A DNA stretch of 64,000 bases from Sesamum alatum (lineage: Eukaryota; Streptophyta; Magnoliopsida; Lamiales; Pedaliaceae), in NCBI GenBank assembly GCA_034509735.1, contig JACGWO010000002.1:21623636-21687635 (forward strand), given 5' to 3'. The notes under the pieces were generated by a model, which saw only the letters and a program-made list of their open reading frames with translations, did no database searches and was not told the origin of the DNA. Shown piece by piece: positions 23,249-35,818 of this stretch; within the stretch, counting starts at the first letter, position 1, and each line of letters opens with the position of its first letter. The position numbers were made by a program, and so were the translations under genes.

Positions 23249-25475
23249 TGTTGGAATAGGTGACCAGAAAACCAATAGGTTTGACAATTTGTAACCTATC
23301 CGACAACTTGATGTGAATGTAATATTATTATGTGATGAATAAGATGAGTATTCGTCACCAATGGTACCTTCTTTCTTGCGCTCATCTTACATTTGTTAAA
23401 ATGGTATTTAACTTATATCGCAACAAAGCCCACAGACCATGGATAACAACTCGTGCAGTTGGGCCACGCATTGGATGGTGGTCATGAAACCAACTGATTA
23501 AGAGTTGGGTCTGAAACGTTCCAAGTCGAGGACCTCGAGACAGGGCATCGAGAGTCCTATTGAGACTTGCGTCAAGAGTCGTGTTCATTGGATGAGTACT
23601 GTGTTTCATCGACGACAGGCGTGGGACGCCTACACGATCTTGATGGGTTGGTCGACTGGGGTCGAGCCGACTGGACTGACTCGCTGGGATCATCATATAG
23701 AAGCCTTGGAGGCTTGGTCGGTATGATTGGTTTTCCCCGGTTCCGATAGTACGGGAGTAATCCTCAGACTTGAGGAATCATGGCAGTCCCGTGCACAGGA
23801 CGGCTGTATCTTGGATCTGACGAGAGGTAATCATTCTGTAAGATGATTCTCATAAGCCTTGTCCAGTGCAGTCGGAATATGTAGCGAGGACGGTGGATTC
23901 CCAGAAGAGGATCCGTCCCCTGTCAGTATGTGACAGAGGTATCTCCTATGCACTCGGAGACACGTTCATGCTGTTTGAAGCTGTGGCCACAGTGGTTGGT
24001 CGAACAGGGAATGGTTTCCTGTGTCGACGCAATGAAGCATACGTGGTCTCGAGTATTAAGCATAGATGCCTAGTCAAGGATGGGAACCGACGCCCAATTC
24101 CATACCCTGGACTAAGGCCGGGAGACGGTAGATGGAAGGATCGTACCCGTACGGAATCGGCGCCTAAATGTTCACGCCAATTCACCTAGTCTCTAGTGCC
24201 ATGGACCGTTGCTAGACGGCCACCCCATGGTAACGGGCCCTTGTGGGACACGGGCCCAAGTCTAGTTGAGGGTGAACCTAAAGGGTCACACACAAATCAC
24301 CGAGGAGGTTGAGAGATCGACTTGGAGTCAATCTCGAAGGATAAAATAAGTAATTGGTTACTTAATGGAAAGTCCATTGGATGGACGGGCCGATATTGTA
24401 TCGGGCTTTCATTTAATCGGTAAATTGGATTTTCGATTAAATATGGAAAGTTGAGATGTTGAGACGTTGGATCTTTTAATTGGATTAAAAGATCAACGGG
24501 AATAATTTAAGAGGACATTAAATTGGATTTAATATTGGGTTCGTCGTCATTGGATTACGATAAAACCCAGTCCGTTAAATTATACCCGAGAGGAGAAATA
24601 ATTCCTAATTTGGAATGGGAAGAAGTTGGACTTCTTTCCTTATTAAACATGGCCGACACGCTCCCTTGGAGGAAGCAAAATCAGCCATGTTTCATGCTAG
24701 GTGGTATGTTGACTTATCTCTTTTGGAAAGAGACAAATCAACTCCAATCAAGCTCTTCCCTTTTGGTATGATTTGATCATACCATAAATTTTGGTAGGCT
24801 TGATTGAAGAATTGATGGTGATTGATTGGAATGAATCTAGACATCCTTGGATGAACCTAGACACATTCCAATAATCACATTAATTATGTATATATATTAG
24901 AATATACAACACCAAGCATAAGTGATTCATTATTCATCTTTTTCTAGGAAAAAGAGAAGACAAAAATCCTCTCCTCTCTCTCAATTTTCGTGCTCCCTCC
25001 CTCTCTTACACTTGTGTTCTTCACTTGATTTTGAATCAAGAAGAAGAACAAAGTAAGTTTAAGAGAACACTAATTCAGAGTGTTCTTCTCTTAAACCGAT
25101 TCCTTCCTAAACCCGTTCTTTTCTAGCAAGAAGAACGTGTGTTTCTTCCGGTGTGGTGTGGATCACCTTTGGAGAATCCATACGTTTGGATTTTGTGAGC
25201 ATTCCGGAGAAGGAACAACGCTAGTAGCCTGGAGCATACGCTAAACAATCAAAGGTAACGGTTTATTACGCTTTGATTGATTTCATTTATATATCTATGC
25301 CCTATGTGTTTAAATATATGTTTTAATATTTACACATCCTACATCGAACGCCCGGTTGAGCACCCAAGGGTACACCCCTTGGGATTCGCGTATTTTGAAT
25401 TTGATTTAAATTTACGCACTTTACACGCTTTTCTCGCTTCCGCTCGCGCTCCCGGGCGGATCCGCTTGTCCTTCA
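23249..25475 (+). repeat. Solo LTR-A in the D1 zinc-knuckle region
   Basis: 2227 bp, TGTTGG...CTTCA, flanked by TGTCA (23244-23248) and AGTCA (25476-25480), a 5-bp duplication with one change. No primer site or polypurine tract is attached, so it is a solo LTR. The gag-pol frame of D1 reads across when it is removed. A sense-strand open frame of about 107 codons (23866-24189) recurs in other LTR-A copies. Confidence 0.92.
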
Positions 25476-26268
25476 AGTCATATGCCTTCGACTGTTGCTT
25501 GGAGACAATCTTTCCCTTTCCTTTGCCTTTCCCCTCTTTGGCAATGGGAACACTCTTCGTGTTCGTAGCTGCTTTGACGGCTTTTCCCTTCCCTTTCTTC
25601 CTTTTCCAACGTCCGGCACCCTTGCCTTTCGTTTTAGAAGTTGAAGCACCTCCAAACAATACCGAAGGCGTGGACTTCTTGGTCGTTGCCTCGTATACCA
25701 ACATATTAATCAACTCATGGATGCCCTTCTCAAGTGCGTTCATGTTGTAGTTGACGATAAATTGGTCGAAGGAGGGTGGGAGAGACTGAAGGATCACATC
25801 TATGTACGTTTCATTATCGAGGCCTGCCTTTAGGTCCTCGAGCTTTTCCACCAGGGTAAGCATTTTAACCCCGTGCTCTTGTACAGAGGATCCTTCTGTC
25901 ATTTTGGTTCCAAAGAACGCCTTGGTCGCGACATACCTAGTATGCCGGTCCGGGGCTGCATTGCAATCCTTAAGGCGACCCATAATGGAAGGGACATCGT
26001 CTAGCCTTTCATATTGCTTCTGAATCTCATTCGTCATTAAAGCAAGTATGACGCTATGGACCTTCCGGTTATCCTTATGCCAAGTCTCGAACGTCTCACG
26101 TTCTTCTGGCATGGATCCTTCCGGAAATGTCTTAGGGAGAGGCTCGTCCATGACGTAGCCTTCGTTTTCGTAATCCAGGACTATCCTGAGATTGCGCAAC
26201 CAGTCGTTGTAATTGGTTCCATTGAATTTGTTTATCTCAAGTATGGTGGAAAGTGGGTTCTTAGACAT
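25476..26268 (-). pseudogene. D1 gag
   Basis: The longest gag frame here. It starts at 26268 with MSKNPLSTILEINKFNGTNYNDW and follows the copia gag pattern: LRNLRIVLDYENEGYVMDEPLP, the FETWHKDNRKV block, MTNEIQKQYERLD, RYVATKAFFGTKMTEGSSVQEHGVK, LKAGLDNETYIDVILQSLPPSFDQF and NYNMNALEKGIHELINMLV. A basic stretch KGKGAGRWKRKKGKGKAVK near residues 215-235 precedes the knuckle. It is open for about 265 codons to the solo LTR at 25475. The further open codons to 25339 are LTR read-through. Gag would form particles and bind RNA. It lacks its knuckle in frame and so is broken. Confidence 0.9.
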
Positions 26269-26773
26269 TTTAAATCTACATTTAAAACAGAGTGCGCGAT
26301 CAGCAGAATATAAAAGACGGTGGTTTGATAAAAATAGTTAAATGCTTGGTCTTTAGTCATTTAATGCTCCCACTATTTATACGAAAACACGGTACTCTCA
26401 AACGTGATTTTCGGGAAACCCTTTCCTAGTGGGCTTGGGATCCATAGCGATTTTTCCCATACCCCACTTTTACGATTCGCATGGAAAAAATCCTGTGGGA
26501 GGTATACCATACCATTCTCGTTTCACGAGATTCCCAAGATTATTGCCTCACCCTTTCACATGATCCCGAGGACTGCAAGCGAATTATGTTAATCGGGCGT
26601 TAGACCCGACCCAATCAATCGAGCCATAGACCCACTGCTACCCCCTCGTGAGACAGGTAACAGCGGTCTATTTTTCGTTCATGACACAGTGCAGCTTCTT
26701 TTAAGTACAATAACGTGCCACGACTCGTGAGACCACGCTATTGACCTAAATCAGCTTCCTCACTATGCCATGG
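26269..26773 (-). mobile_element. D1 leader, gag-proximal part
   Basis: Untranslated leader matching 60204-60730 of D2. A palindromic CACGACTCGTG is at 26721-26731. The other copy of the pair, near 26637, is reduced to CCCTCGTGAGAC. It ends at CATGG (26769-26773), the target of the next insertion. Confidence 0.82.
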
Positions 26774-27974
26774 TGTCACAGGCTGTCCTTTAACTAGGAG
26801 TGTCGGCTGTGACTTGTGGAGGATGTGCGGGCGATAAGGGGATGTCGGCCCAGCACGTGGGAGCGCAATGGTTCAAGCGGTACGCGATCCGGACGTCGGA
26901 CGAGGGAGTTGTGGAAAAGGTGCGCTCCTCGGCCATTTCAAGGACTTTGAATATCTACTGCTAGAACAAGGGAAATTATTTTTAAGCCTATTATAAGGGG
27001 GACAACAGTGGTGAGGTCCAGCCAGTCCCCCCCGTGCAATGAGGCACTAAATGAGCGATACCCTTGGGGCATGATGGGGGCCTCAAGGGCCGGCTTTAGG
27101 CACCTCGAAGGGAGGGCTAAAGTCCCCGGTCGGTATGGGAACCGAACGGGCGGCGTGAGGCCAGGATGGCACATGTTGGGGAACCAACGCGCCGAGAGGC
27201 TCCGTGTCATTGCGAGGATGCCCCGCGGGCTGCGGGAAGGCATAGGCATAGGCAATACCTCTCGGGAGGAATGAGCGATCGAGGCGAAGCATTGGAAGAC
27301 CTCGTGAGCTACTCGTGTCATGAGCTATTGGGTTCTAGCCATGCACGACGGTCCGTTGGCTAAGATACGCGGTCGCGGGGCGACGCCACGCTGTGGGCAA
27401 ATTATGAGGCCACGCCGAAAGGCAAGAAAGCATGTTGGGCACGCCGTGCGAGACTGGTGCGAGATGTTGGCATAAGAGTTGGGCCACAGATGGATGATGC
27501 TGCCCTACTCGGGCGAGGTATGCGAGACGAGCATGGCAAAGACATGCGCCGGTAATGCACTGAGTGATGGTTGTGCGGGCGATGGGCGTTGTGGGCGTAA
27601 GTTAGCCCATAGTGCCAAGACGGGGCGAAGATGCTCCGAGCCATTACGAGAAGTATCGGTAAGGCCCGAGATTGTGGGTGAGATGCATGATGGCAAGCTA
27701 GCTAATTGGGGTCGGACATGAAGGCGCGCAAGGCGCGAGAGACGCGACCCTCTGCGAACATGGGCATTCTGGATAGGCGAGTGCTTGGGCGCAAGGCGCC
27801 GCACAGGGATGCGTTCAAATGTCGAGCTAGTAAGCTGCGGGTGTCGAAGACACATGGTCGGGAGACCGAGAGGACTCGAATGGAGGAAGGCTGGTCGAAG
27901 GTTGTGAGCAACCTGAGAGGCATCACGGGCGAAAAAGAAATATTCCGCTGCGACAAAAGAGTCCGCACGTGACA
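26774..27974 (+). repeat. GC-rich solo LTR of an unrelated family
   Basis: 1201 bp with termini TGTCAC and GTGACA, flanked by perfect CATGG duplications (26769-26773 and 27975-27979). The uninterrupted target is seen in D2 near 60715. Composition is far more G+C and CpG rich than anything around it except the leader CG-block, and it is single copy in the window. TG...CA ends with a 5-bp duplication fit a solo LTR. TGTCAC-type ends are common in Ty3/gypsy elements, but no coding sequence is present to prove the family, and orientation is unknown. Overlapping open frames on both strands are a composition effect. Confidence 0.75.
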
Positions 27975-28996
27975 CATGGATTGGAAGGCATGGACAAACT
28001 CCTAGAGTCCATGTCCATTTTTTCTAGGGTCTAATTTTTGGACATTGGTCCAACCAATGTGAGAGTAGTAAATGACCGAGATCTCATAATATAATATATC
28101 TACACATTCATCCATAATGCGTAATAAATAAATTGCATCCACAACAGTTATATGATAAATAAAGCGCCATTCATCCATCACAATAACCACATGCAAAATT
28201 AAAGCCTAGCACGCCCTTGTTGGATGATCATGAGCCTGAATCCTATGCGATCCACTGAGCCCGCAGTGGATCTATGATCAATCTAGGGTTGGTCCTATAC
28301 TATTACATTAATAGTAACCCAATCATCATTCTGATGGGCCTTGGTCTCTTTTCTCTTTCTTTTCTTCATGGAAACGCCTTGGAATCCTCCAGTCTGGGCT
28401 CTCCATGTGGACCTTCCTTCTTCTCCATCAATTACATAAAATTAAAACCTCACTCCTATTCTACTCTCATTACATATAAAAAATAGAAACCCCAGCGATA
28501 ACCCGGGGGGAGTACATAAGGAGGGAGATAGAATGCCTTATTATTCCAAGGCATCTAGAAAGAGAGAAGGAGAAAGTAGTAAAAGAGGCACACAGGCCCA
28601 ACATGAAATTAAACCATACATTCGGTCTAGGGCTCGTGATCATCTATTTCCATCCAACACACATAATCATATGATCCAATCACATAATAATACATGCCAA
28701 TAATACATGATTACCAATCCTAATTATCCAAGATAAAATAAATAAATAAATGCGTAACGTATGAAAACATGGCATAACCGTTGGTAATAATATTTTCTCG
28801 TTTTAGGAAAACCTTTCCTCATTTCTAGGTAAAATATCCCCGGGATTCCAAATCCAATATATTTTACTTCCTAAAATAATGTCTCAGAAAATTAGGCAGA
28901 AATTGAATAAAAACGAATTTTCAGAATTAATTAAAAAAATTAAAACTGAAAAATAAAATAAAAAAATAGGGAAAAACGTTAGCAAGACCGGCAGCC
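27975..28996 (-). mobile_element. D1 leader, primer-site side
   Basis: Continues the D1 leader after the GC-rich insertion and matches 62868-63680 of D2. The CG-rich block is reduced to a remnant (CCGGCAGCCGGCC near 28988). The primer site and LTR end are deleted at about 28997. Confidence 0.78.
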
Positions 28997-30791
28997 GGCC
29001 ATAGGATTAAAAATAAAGAGAAACAAAAATTTAAACAGGAACCTACCGATTGTCGTTTTCGTCTTCTAACCGCTACTCGCGTTGTTCCTCGATTTGCTCC
29101 AAATCTCGTATGTGAAACTCTCCAAATAGTAACACGCAATCCACCCACGTATCTTGCACGTAGTGCTAGCGAATGAACAAGTATTTTGGAGAGGATGAAT
29201 TAATCCCACGTTATTAATTAACGGTATTAATTCTCCTAAGTTCGATTGTTTCAAGAACAAAAGAACAAGAAAAGTATTTTCTTGTGAGAGAGAGAGAGAG
29301 AGGGCGGACGAGAGGGAGTGCCGAGTGGAGTGTGTGTGTGTTTTGGAATTTCATCACTTCTCAAAAAGTGAGGGGCTAGGACTATATATAGAGGAGGAGT
29401 TTAGTCCTCTTCAAACTCCAACTCTTAGAAGACTATTTTGACTAGGATTTTGACCTAGTCAATGTCCTAGTCAAAGAAGTATTTGACCTAGTCAAATTAA
29501 ATCCTAGTCATCCATCTCTCCTTTAATCTCAACCATTAATTTAATTTAATGGAATATTTAAAATCTATTTAAATATTCCAAAGGGCAATAAATAAATATA
29601 ATAAATATAAATATTTATTCTAGGCCCATTAAATTAATTTTCTAATAAATTCAATTTATTAGATTAATTCTTTTTATCTAATAAAAGGAATTAATTCTCT
29701 CCAAGAAAATAAAGGACCCGATTAAATCCAATTTAATCATTCCATTTCTCCAATATTTAATTCTAAATTAAATACTTAATGTGTGTGTGGATTGTGTGTG
29801 ACTCCTTAGGTTTACCTTTCAGCTAGACTTGGTCGGATTCCTAGAATCTGTCCGTTACCATGGGTGGCCATCTAGCAACGGTCCATGGCACTAGAGACTA
29901 AGTGAAAAATTCGGGGATGAACATTTAGGCTCTAACGGTACACTCGTCCTTCTGTCTACGGTCTCACCACTTAGGGTCTAGGGCACGGAAAATGCAGATA
30001 CCCATTTTGGACCTAAGTGTCGATCTGTCCTTACCAAACGCCGCAAGGGAAACCTTCCCTTCTGTTCAGTTACTGTGGCCACAGATTTCAGGGACAAGAC
30101 ACAGAGCATACGTGAGACTCAACTGTCAATGCCTTTGACATGAGACAGATCCTTTCTTGGAAACTACTGTCACTCAGTACACCAGAGCTGCACTAGACAT
30201 GGCTTATGGCTACTCAAGTGCTTTTTGGCAATCTCTCACCATATCTAAGATACAGACCTGATATACAAGTAAACTCAGCAGTTCCTCAAGTCAAAGGACT
30301 TGACCTGTACCGTTGGAAACAGGAACACACGTCATACCTAGCCGACCCTACTTAAGGTCCTCCGTAAGACGGTTCTCGCGAGTCACCTCAGTCAGCTGCT
30401 TCCTAGCAGGCTAACCCACTAACACTGCTTAGACGACCCTTGTCCCCCATCGATGAAACACGACAGCAGATGCTCAGTGCAAGTCTCAAGGGAAATCTCG
30501 GTACCCATTTTCGAGATTCCTTGACTTGGAGATTTCCGAACTGATTCGGCGGGACTGACTTCATGGACCTACCTCCAAGCGTAGTCCCAGTCCCCGAAAT
30601 ATGTTTTCAGTCCGTGGGCTTTGTTTGTGTAGTGAACAGATATGAAATGCAGATAAAGTGAACACAAACAAAGTAATGCCAAATGAATTCACTTCTTTAT
30701 TCATTAATAAATTTATCAAAACACTGACATTGTCTAGACATAGGTTACATTTTGCCCGCCAAGATTGGCTATATGGTCACCTATTCTAACA
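28997..30791 (-). repeat. 5' LTR-D of D1, 3' end deleted
   Basis: Matches the solo LTR-D 60864-62862 from its position about 61045 onward and ends CTATTCTAACA at 30791. About 180 bp with the conserved stem-loop are missing, joined at a GGCCATAG-like overlap. It is inserted in D2 gag. GCTGC follows at the right; the left partner of that duplication is lost. Confidence 0.87.
29383..29390 (-). promoter_or_regulatory. TATA box of LTR-D (D1)
   Basis: Minus-strand CTCTATATATAGTCC. The same position in the solo LTR-D reads CTCTATATAAACC. Confidence 0.5.
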
Positions 30792-31059
30792 GCTGCTTTG
30801 ACGGCTTTTCCCTTTCCCTTCTTTCTTTTCCAACGTCCGGCACCCTTGCCTTTCATTTTGAAAGTTGAAGTATCTCCAAACAATACCGACGGCGTAGACT
30901 TTTTGGGTGTTGCCTCATATTGCACTAACAGATTGATTAACTCGTGAATACCCTTCTCAAGTGTGTTCATGTTGTAGTTAACAATGATTGGTCGAAGGAG
31001 GGTGGGAGAGACTGAAGGATCACATCTATGTACGTCTCGTTATTGAGCCCTGCCTTGAG
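30792..31059 (-). pseudogene. D2 gag, C-terminal part
   Basis: Minus-strand D-type gag piece. It reads from the NETYIDVILQS region through NYNMNTLEKGIHELINLLVQYEATPKKSTPS to GKGAGRWKRKKGKGKAVKAA, where the LTR-D of D1 interrupts it. A one-base loss near 30990 shifts frame after ILQSLPPS. Its N-terminal half is at 59764-60203, on the other side of the 28.7-kb insertion. TTGAG at 31055-31059 is one copy of that insertion's duplication. Confidence 0.9.
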
Positions 31060-32613
31060 TGTTAGAATAGATGACCAGAAAGCCAATAGGTTTGGCGATT
31101 TGTAACCTACTATACAACTCGATGTAAATGTAATATTATTATGTGATGAATAAAATGAGTATTCGTCACTTCTGGTGTTTACTTTGTTGCGCTCATTTCA
31201 CATTTGTTAAAATGGTGTTTTACTTATATCGCAACAAAGCAACAGACCATGGTTAACAACTCGTGCAATTGGGCCAAGCATTGGATGGTGGTCATGAAAC
31301 CAATTGATTTAGAGTTGGGTCTGAAATATTCCAAGTCGAGGACCACAAGACAGGGCATTGAGAGTCCTATTGAGACTTGTATCAAGAGTCGTGTTCATTG
31401 GATGAGTGTCGTGTTTCATCGGCGACAGGCGTGGGACGCCTACACGATCTTGATGGGTTGGTCGACTGGGGTCGAGCCGATTGGACTGACTCGCGGGGAT
31501 AGTTATATGGAAGCCTTGGAGGCTTGGTCGGTATGATTGTTTTTCCCCGGTTCCGATAGTACAGGAGTAATCCTCAGACTTGAGGGATCATGGCAGTCGC
31601 GTGCACAGGACGGTTGTATTAGGTGATCATTCTGTAAGATGATTATCATAAGCCTTGTCCAATGCAGTCGGAATGTGTAGCGAGGACGGTGGATTCCAAG
31701 AAGAGGATCCGTCCCCTGTCAGTTAGGAGAAATAATTCCTATTTTGGAATAGGAAAAAAGTTGGACTTCTTCCCATAATTGGACATGGCTGAAATGCTTC
31801 CATGAAGAAAGAAAAATCAGCCATGTTTCTTGCAAGGTGGTATGTTGACATATCTCTTTTGGAAAGAGACAAATCAACTCCAATCAAACCCTTCCCTTTT
31901 GGTATGATTTGATCATACAATAAATTTTTGTAGGCTTGATTGAAGAATTGATGGTGATTGATTGGAATGTATCTAGACATCCTTGGATGAACCTAAACAC
32001 ATTACAATAATCACATTAATTATGTATATATATGAGTATATACAACACCTAGCATAAGTGAATCATTATTCATCTTTTTCTACGAAAAAAAAAAAGAAGA
32101 AAACTTCAGCCCTCTCCTCTCGCTCAACTCCCGGTTTTCTCCTCCCATTTCTACTTGTGTTCTTCACTTGGTTTTGAATCAAGAGGAAGAACAAAGTAGG
32201 TTTAAGAGAACACTAATTCATAGTGTTCTTCTCTTAAATCGATTCCTTCATTAAACCCGTTTTCTTCTAGCAAGGAGAACGTGCGTTTCTTCCGGTGTGG
32301 TGTGTATCACCTTTGGAGAATCCATACGTTTGGATTTCGTGAGCATTCCGGAGAAGGAACAACGTAAGTAGCCACGTGCACGTAGATCATCAAAGGTAAT
32401 GGTTTTATTACGCTTTGGTTGATTTACAATCTATCTATGCCCTATGTGTTTTATATATATGTTTTAATATTTACACATCCTACATCTAACGCCCGGTTGA
32501 GCACCCAAGGGTACACCCCTTGGGACATGTTTATTTGAATTGGATTTAAATTTACGTACATTTCTCGCTTTCTCGCTTCCGCTCGCGCTCCCACACGGAT
32601 CCGCTTGTCCTTC
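31060..32613 (+). repeat. 5' LTR-A of A2 with internal deletion
   Basis: 1554 bp. About 0.7-0.9 kb is missing at 31723, where CCCCTGTCAGT joins AGGAGAAATAATTCC. The 3' end is followed at once by reverse RNase H sequence, with no primer site, so a deletion reaches exactly to the LTR end. Confidence 0.87.
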
Positions 32614-32860
32614 CAAACTATATGGTGGAGTCCGCCGTGGTAGCCTGCTTGGAACCCTTCCAAGTAATCACGCCACCATTTAGTCTAAATACAAAACCAA
32701 ACTGAGACTTGGCATCATCGTCATCCGACTGGAAGCTAGCGTCGCTATAACCTTCCAGTATCAACTCTCCACCGCCGTAGATCAAGAACATGTCCTTAGT
32801 CCTTTTCAGGTTCTTCAGGATAGTCTTGACTGCACTCCAGTGTGCCTCCCCAGCACACTA
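32614..32860 (-). pseudogene. E1 RNase H fragment
   Basis: Minus-strand RNase H middle part: KRTKDMFLIYGGGELILEGYSDASF, the DDDDAKSQ stretch and GGVI-W near the junction, ending abruptly against the LTR-A end at 32613. The catalytic C-terminal half and the E1 3' LTR are missing. Its variant bases (TTTAGTCTAAATAC) match the F3 RNase H at 55880-55990, suggesting a common source. Confidence 0.82.
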
Positions 32861-33860
32861 CTAATATCGACTTGTTACGCTCAGAGCGAAAGTCACATCA
32901 GGTCTAGTGCACTGAACAACATACTGTATGCTGCCTACGGCTGAAGCATAAGGGATGTCCAACATCCTTTTAAGCTCCTCATCAGTCTTAGGAGACTGCT
33001 TCTTGGATAACTTAGTTCCATGACTCATAAGAAGGAATCCTCGTTTTGAGTTCTCCATCTTGAATCTCTTCAAGACTTTCTCAATATACCAGGACTAGGC
33101 CATTCCTAACATCCTTCTAGATCTATCCCTGCAGATCTTGATGCCAAGGATGTAGGATGCCTCGCCCATATCTTTCATGGAGAATAGTGTTGACAACCAA
33201 GCTTTAGTGGTACCCAACATCTTAGCATCATTCCCAATGAGCTAGATGTCATCCACGTAAAGCACTAGAAACGCAACTGAGCTCCTACTGATCTTCTTGT
33301 ATACACAAGGATCAGACTCATTCTTGATGAAATCATATCCCCGTATAACTTCATCAAAACGTATGTCTCAGCTTCAGGAAGCTTGTTTGAGGCCATAGAT
33401 GGACCTTTGGAGACCGCAGACCTTCTGCTCTTCTCCAACAGTTGTGAAACCTTCCGGCTGATCCATATAGATCTCTTCCTCTACAAAATCGTTGAGGAAG
33501 GCCGTTTTCACGTCCATCTGCCATATTTCATAGCCATACCATGCTGCTATGGCAAGCAATATCCGAATGGACTTGGCCATTGCTACGGGCGAATAAGTTT
33601 CCTCAAAATCGACCCCCGGTCGTTGAGTGTAACCTTTCGCCACAAGCCTAGTTTTGAAGGTTATAACCTCCCCGTCGGCTTCAAGCTCACGTTTGTAGAC
33701 CCATTTACACCATACGGGTTTTATCCTTTTACGTGGGTCTACTAGGGTCCAAACCTTGTTTGTACCCATCGAGTCCATCTCGGATTTCATGGCCTCAAGC
33801 CACGTATCTGAATCGATGTCCGACATCGCTTCTCCGTATGTTTTTGGATCATTATCCAAC
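32861..33860 (-). pseudogene. E1 reverse transcriptase
   Basis: Minus strand. From 33859: MDNDPKTYGEAMSDIDSDTWLEAMKSEMD, TWTLVDP-type RT start, VYKRELEADGEV, TRLVAKGYTQRPGVDFEETYSPVA, WQMDVKTAFLND (first catalytic D), YMDQPEGF and LQRSIYGLKQAS. After a frame break it reads YVDDI with the second catalytic pair, but the next codon is TAG (33242-33244) where F2 has TTG. The C-terminal part MKRFKMENSKRGFL to CTRPDVTFALSVTSRY is open from 33073 to 32861. RT would copy the element RNA. At least two breaks make it inactive. Confidence 0.88.
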
Positions 33861-34922
33861 TGACCGGTCTGGCCCAGAAATCCATCTCAGGTGTATGGGA
33901 TACTCTGGTCGACCTACGGAGGACTGGAACAATATCAGTGGGAACTGCTGGCTCAGATGTCACTGCCGCCTCATGGGGTGCCTCGCTTGATTCCTCAAGG
34001 AGCACCTTATCGCGTCCACTATCCGATGGAAAACCCTTTTCCAAGAACACTGCGTTTCGCGAGACAAAAACCTTTTGCTCGGAGGGATCATAGAAATAAT
34101 ACCCCGCAGTTTCTTTCGGATAGCCGAGGAACCTGCTTAAACTAGACCTCGAGTCCAGTTTATCTCCCACTAATCTCTTGACATATGTGGGGCAACCCCA
34201 CACTTTCAAGTATTTGTAGGAGGCAGGCTTGCCATGCCATATCTCATATGGCGTCTGGGATACCGTCTTAGTTGGCGCCAAGTTCAAAACTTTGGCCACC
34301 GTCTTAATAGCGTATCCCCAGAAGGAAAAGGGGAGTTCGATAAAGCTCATCATGGATCGGACCATGTCCAACAATGTCTGATTACTCCTTTCAGATATAC
34401 CATTAAGCTGTGGTGTTCCAGGAGGGGTCCATTGAGAGAGAATCCCATTCTCTTTTAGATAATCAGTAAACTCTCCACTTAAATACTCTCCACCTCGGTC
34501 CGACCGAAGGGCTTTGATCTTTCGACCGGTTTGGTTCTGTACTTCAAATCTGTATTCCTTAAACCATCCAAAGGCTTCAGACTTATACCTCATCAGGTAA
34601 ACGTAACCATATTGTGAGTGATCATCGGTAAAGGTTATGAAGTACGAGTACCTACCTCTAGCCTAAGTATTTAGTGGGCCACAGACATCCATATGGATCA
34701 AATCCAACAGACCACTGGCTAGCGTGCTTTGTCCAACAAAGGGTTTCTTGGTCATCTTTCCCTTCAAACAGGATTCGCAGGTCGGTAGGTTGTCCAAATC
34801 GTCTATTTCTAGACTCTTTCAGTCCACCAACCTTCTTATCCTATCTTTAAAGATATGACCTAACCTCACATGCCATATCTGTGCGTTATTATGATTATCG
34901 CGTTTTTGTTTCTATTTCGCGG
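33861..34922 (-). pseudogene. E1 integrase (N-terminus deleted)
   Basis: Minus-strand open frame of 268 codons from 34593: MRYKSEAFGWFKEYRFEV, KALRSDRGGEYLSGEF (catalytic D), LKENGILSQWTPPGTPQLNGISERSNQTLLDMVRSMMSF with catalytic E, YEIWHGKPASYKYLKVWG and FYDPSEQKVFVSRNAVFLEKGF, then the LRRSTRVSHTPEMD linker. Upstream (34594-34900) TFTDDHSQYGYVYL, HTDVCGPL and TCESCLKGKM are readable with stops. At about 34922 it joins the gag end directly. The protease and pre-integrase are missing (roughly 390 bp relative to E2). Confidence 0.88.
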
Positions 34923-35818
34923 TCATAATCCAATTATACCGTTGAACACAAACATACCTTGGTTGGAGAGGAGTTGTGGGCACTCCATCTTCCAATGCCC
35001 TTTCCCTTGGCAATGCATGCAGACATCATTTGCCTTGGACCGCTGAGAACCATGGGCCTTCCCTTTCCCTTTGCTCGGTCCAACCGGAGCAACAAGGACG
35101 CCCGAAGTGTGAGCAGGGGCCGCAATCATCTTCCTTTTGTGCTTCTTCCTCTTCCAGGGTCCATCCCTCTTGCCATTCGCTTTGGAGGTCGAAGCCTCTC
35201 CTATCAATACCGTCGGCGCCGACTTGTGGTTCGTTCCCTCGTATTGGACCAGCATGTTGATCAACTCATGAATAGACTTCTCAAGTCCATTCATATTGTA
35301 GTTTACAACAAACGGGTCATAGGATGGAGGAAATGACTGGAGGATCACATCAATGTACGTGTCATTGTTAAGCCCAGCTTTAAGGTCCTCGAGTTTCTCC
35401 ACTAGGGAGAGCATCTTGACCCCATGACTTTGTACAGACGCTCCTTCAGCAAGCATGTTGCCAAACAATGCTTTTGTGGCGCATATCTAATATGTCTATC
35501 CGGAACCGCATTAACCTCGTTCATGCGAAGCATTATGGCGGAGACCTTGTCCAGCCTCTCATATTGCTTTTGGATGTCGTTAGACACCGAAGCCAGTATG
35601 ATACTGCGTACTTTCCGGTTGTCCTCATGCCATTTCTTGAACGTCAAACGTTTTTCAGGCGTGGACCCCTCCGGTAAGTCGCTCGGTGGCGGATCGTCCA
35701 AGACATAGCTTTGGTTCTCGAAACTGAGGACAATACTCAAGTTTCTCAGCCAGTCCGAGTAGTTCGTTCCGTTGAATTTGTTAGTCTCGAGAATCATGGT
35801 TAACGGGTTCTTAGACAT
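34923..35818 (-). pseudogene. E1 gag (frameshifted)
   Basis: Starts at 35818 with MSKNPLTMILETNKFNGTNYSDW and is open to about 35402. A one-base loss near 35465 moves the rest to the frame 35468-34923: EGASVQSHGVKMLSLVEKLEDLKAGLNNDTYIDVILQS, NYNMNGLEKSIHELINMLV, a basic GKRDGPWKRKKHKRK stretch, and an intact knuckle CMHCQGKGHWKMEC. The total matches the D1 gag length. It would assemble particles if in frame. The leader with primer site lies to its right. Confidence 0.9.

Noticed and set aside
25339..25475. C-terminal extension of the D1 gag frame
   Set aside because: These codons are read-through into the solo LTR-A. The extension (KRIRPGARAEARK) recurs wherever a frame runs into an LTR-A end.
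27505..27975. 156-codon minus-strand frame and several overlapping frames in the GC-rich insert
   Set aside because: Frames are open on both strands because stop codons are rare in GC-rich DNA. There are no recognisable motifs, and the segment has clear solo-LTR boundaries.
33383..33745. Plus-strand 120-codon frame, repeated at 47689-48060 and in reverse at 53964-54335
   Set aside because: It is the antisense of reverse transcriptase. It stays open because the sense protein is conserved.
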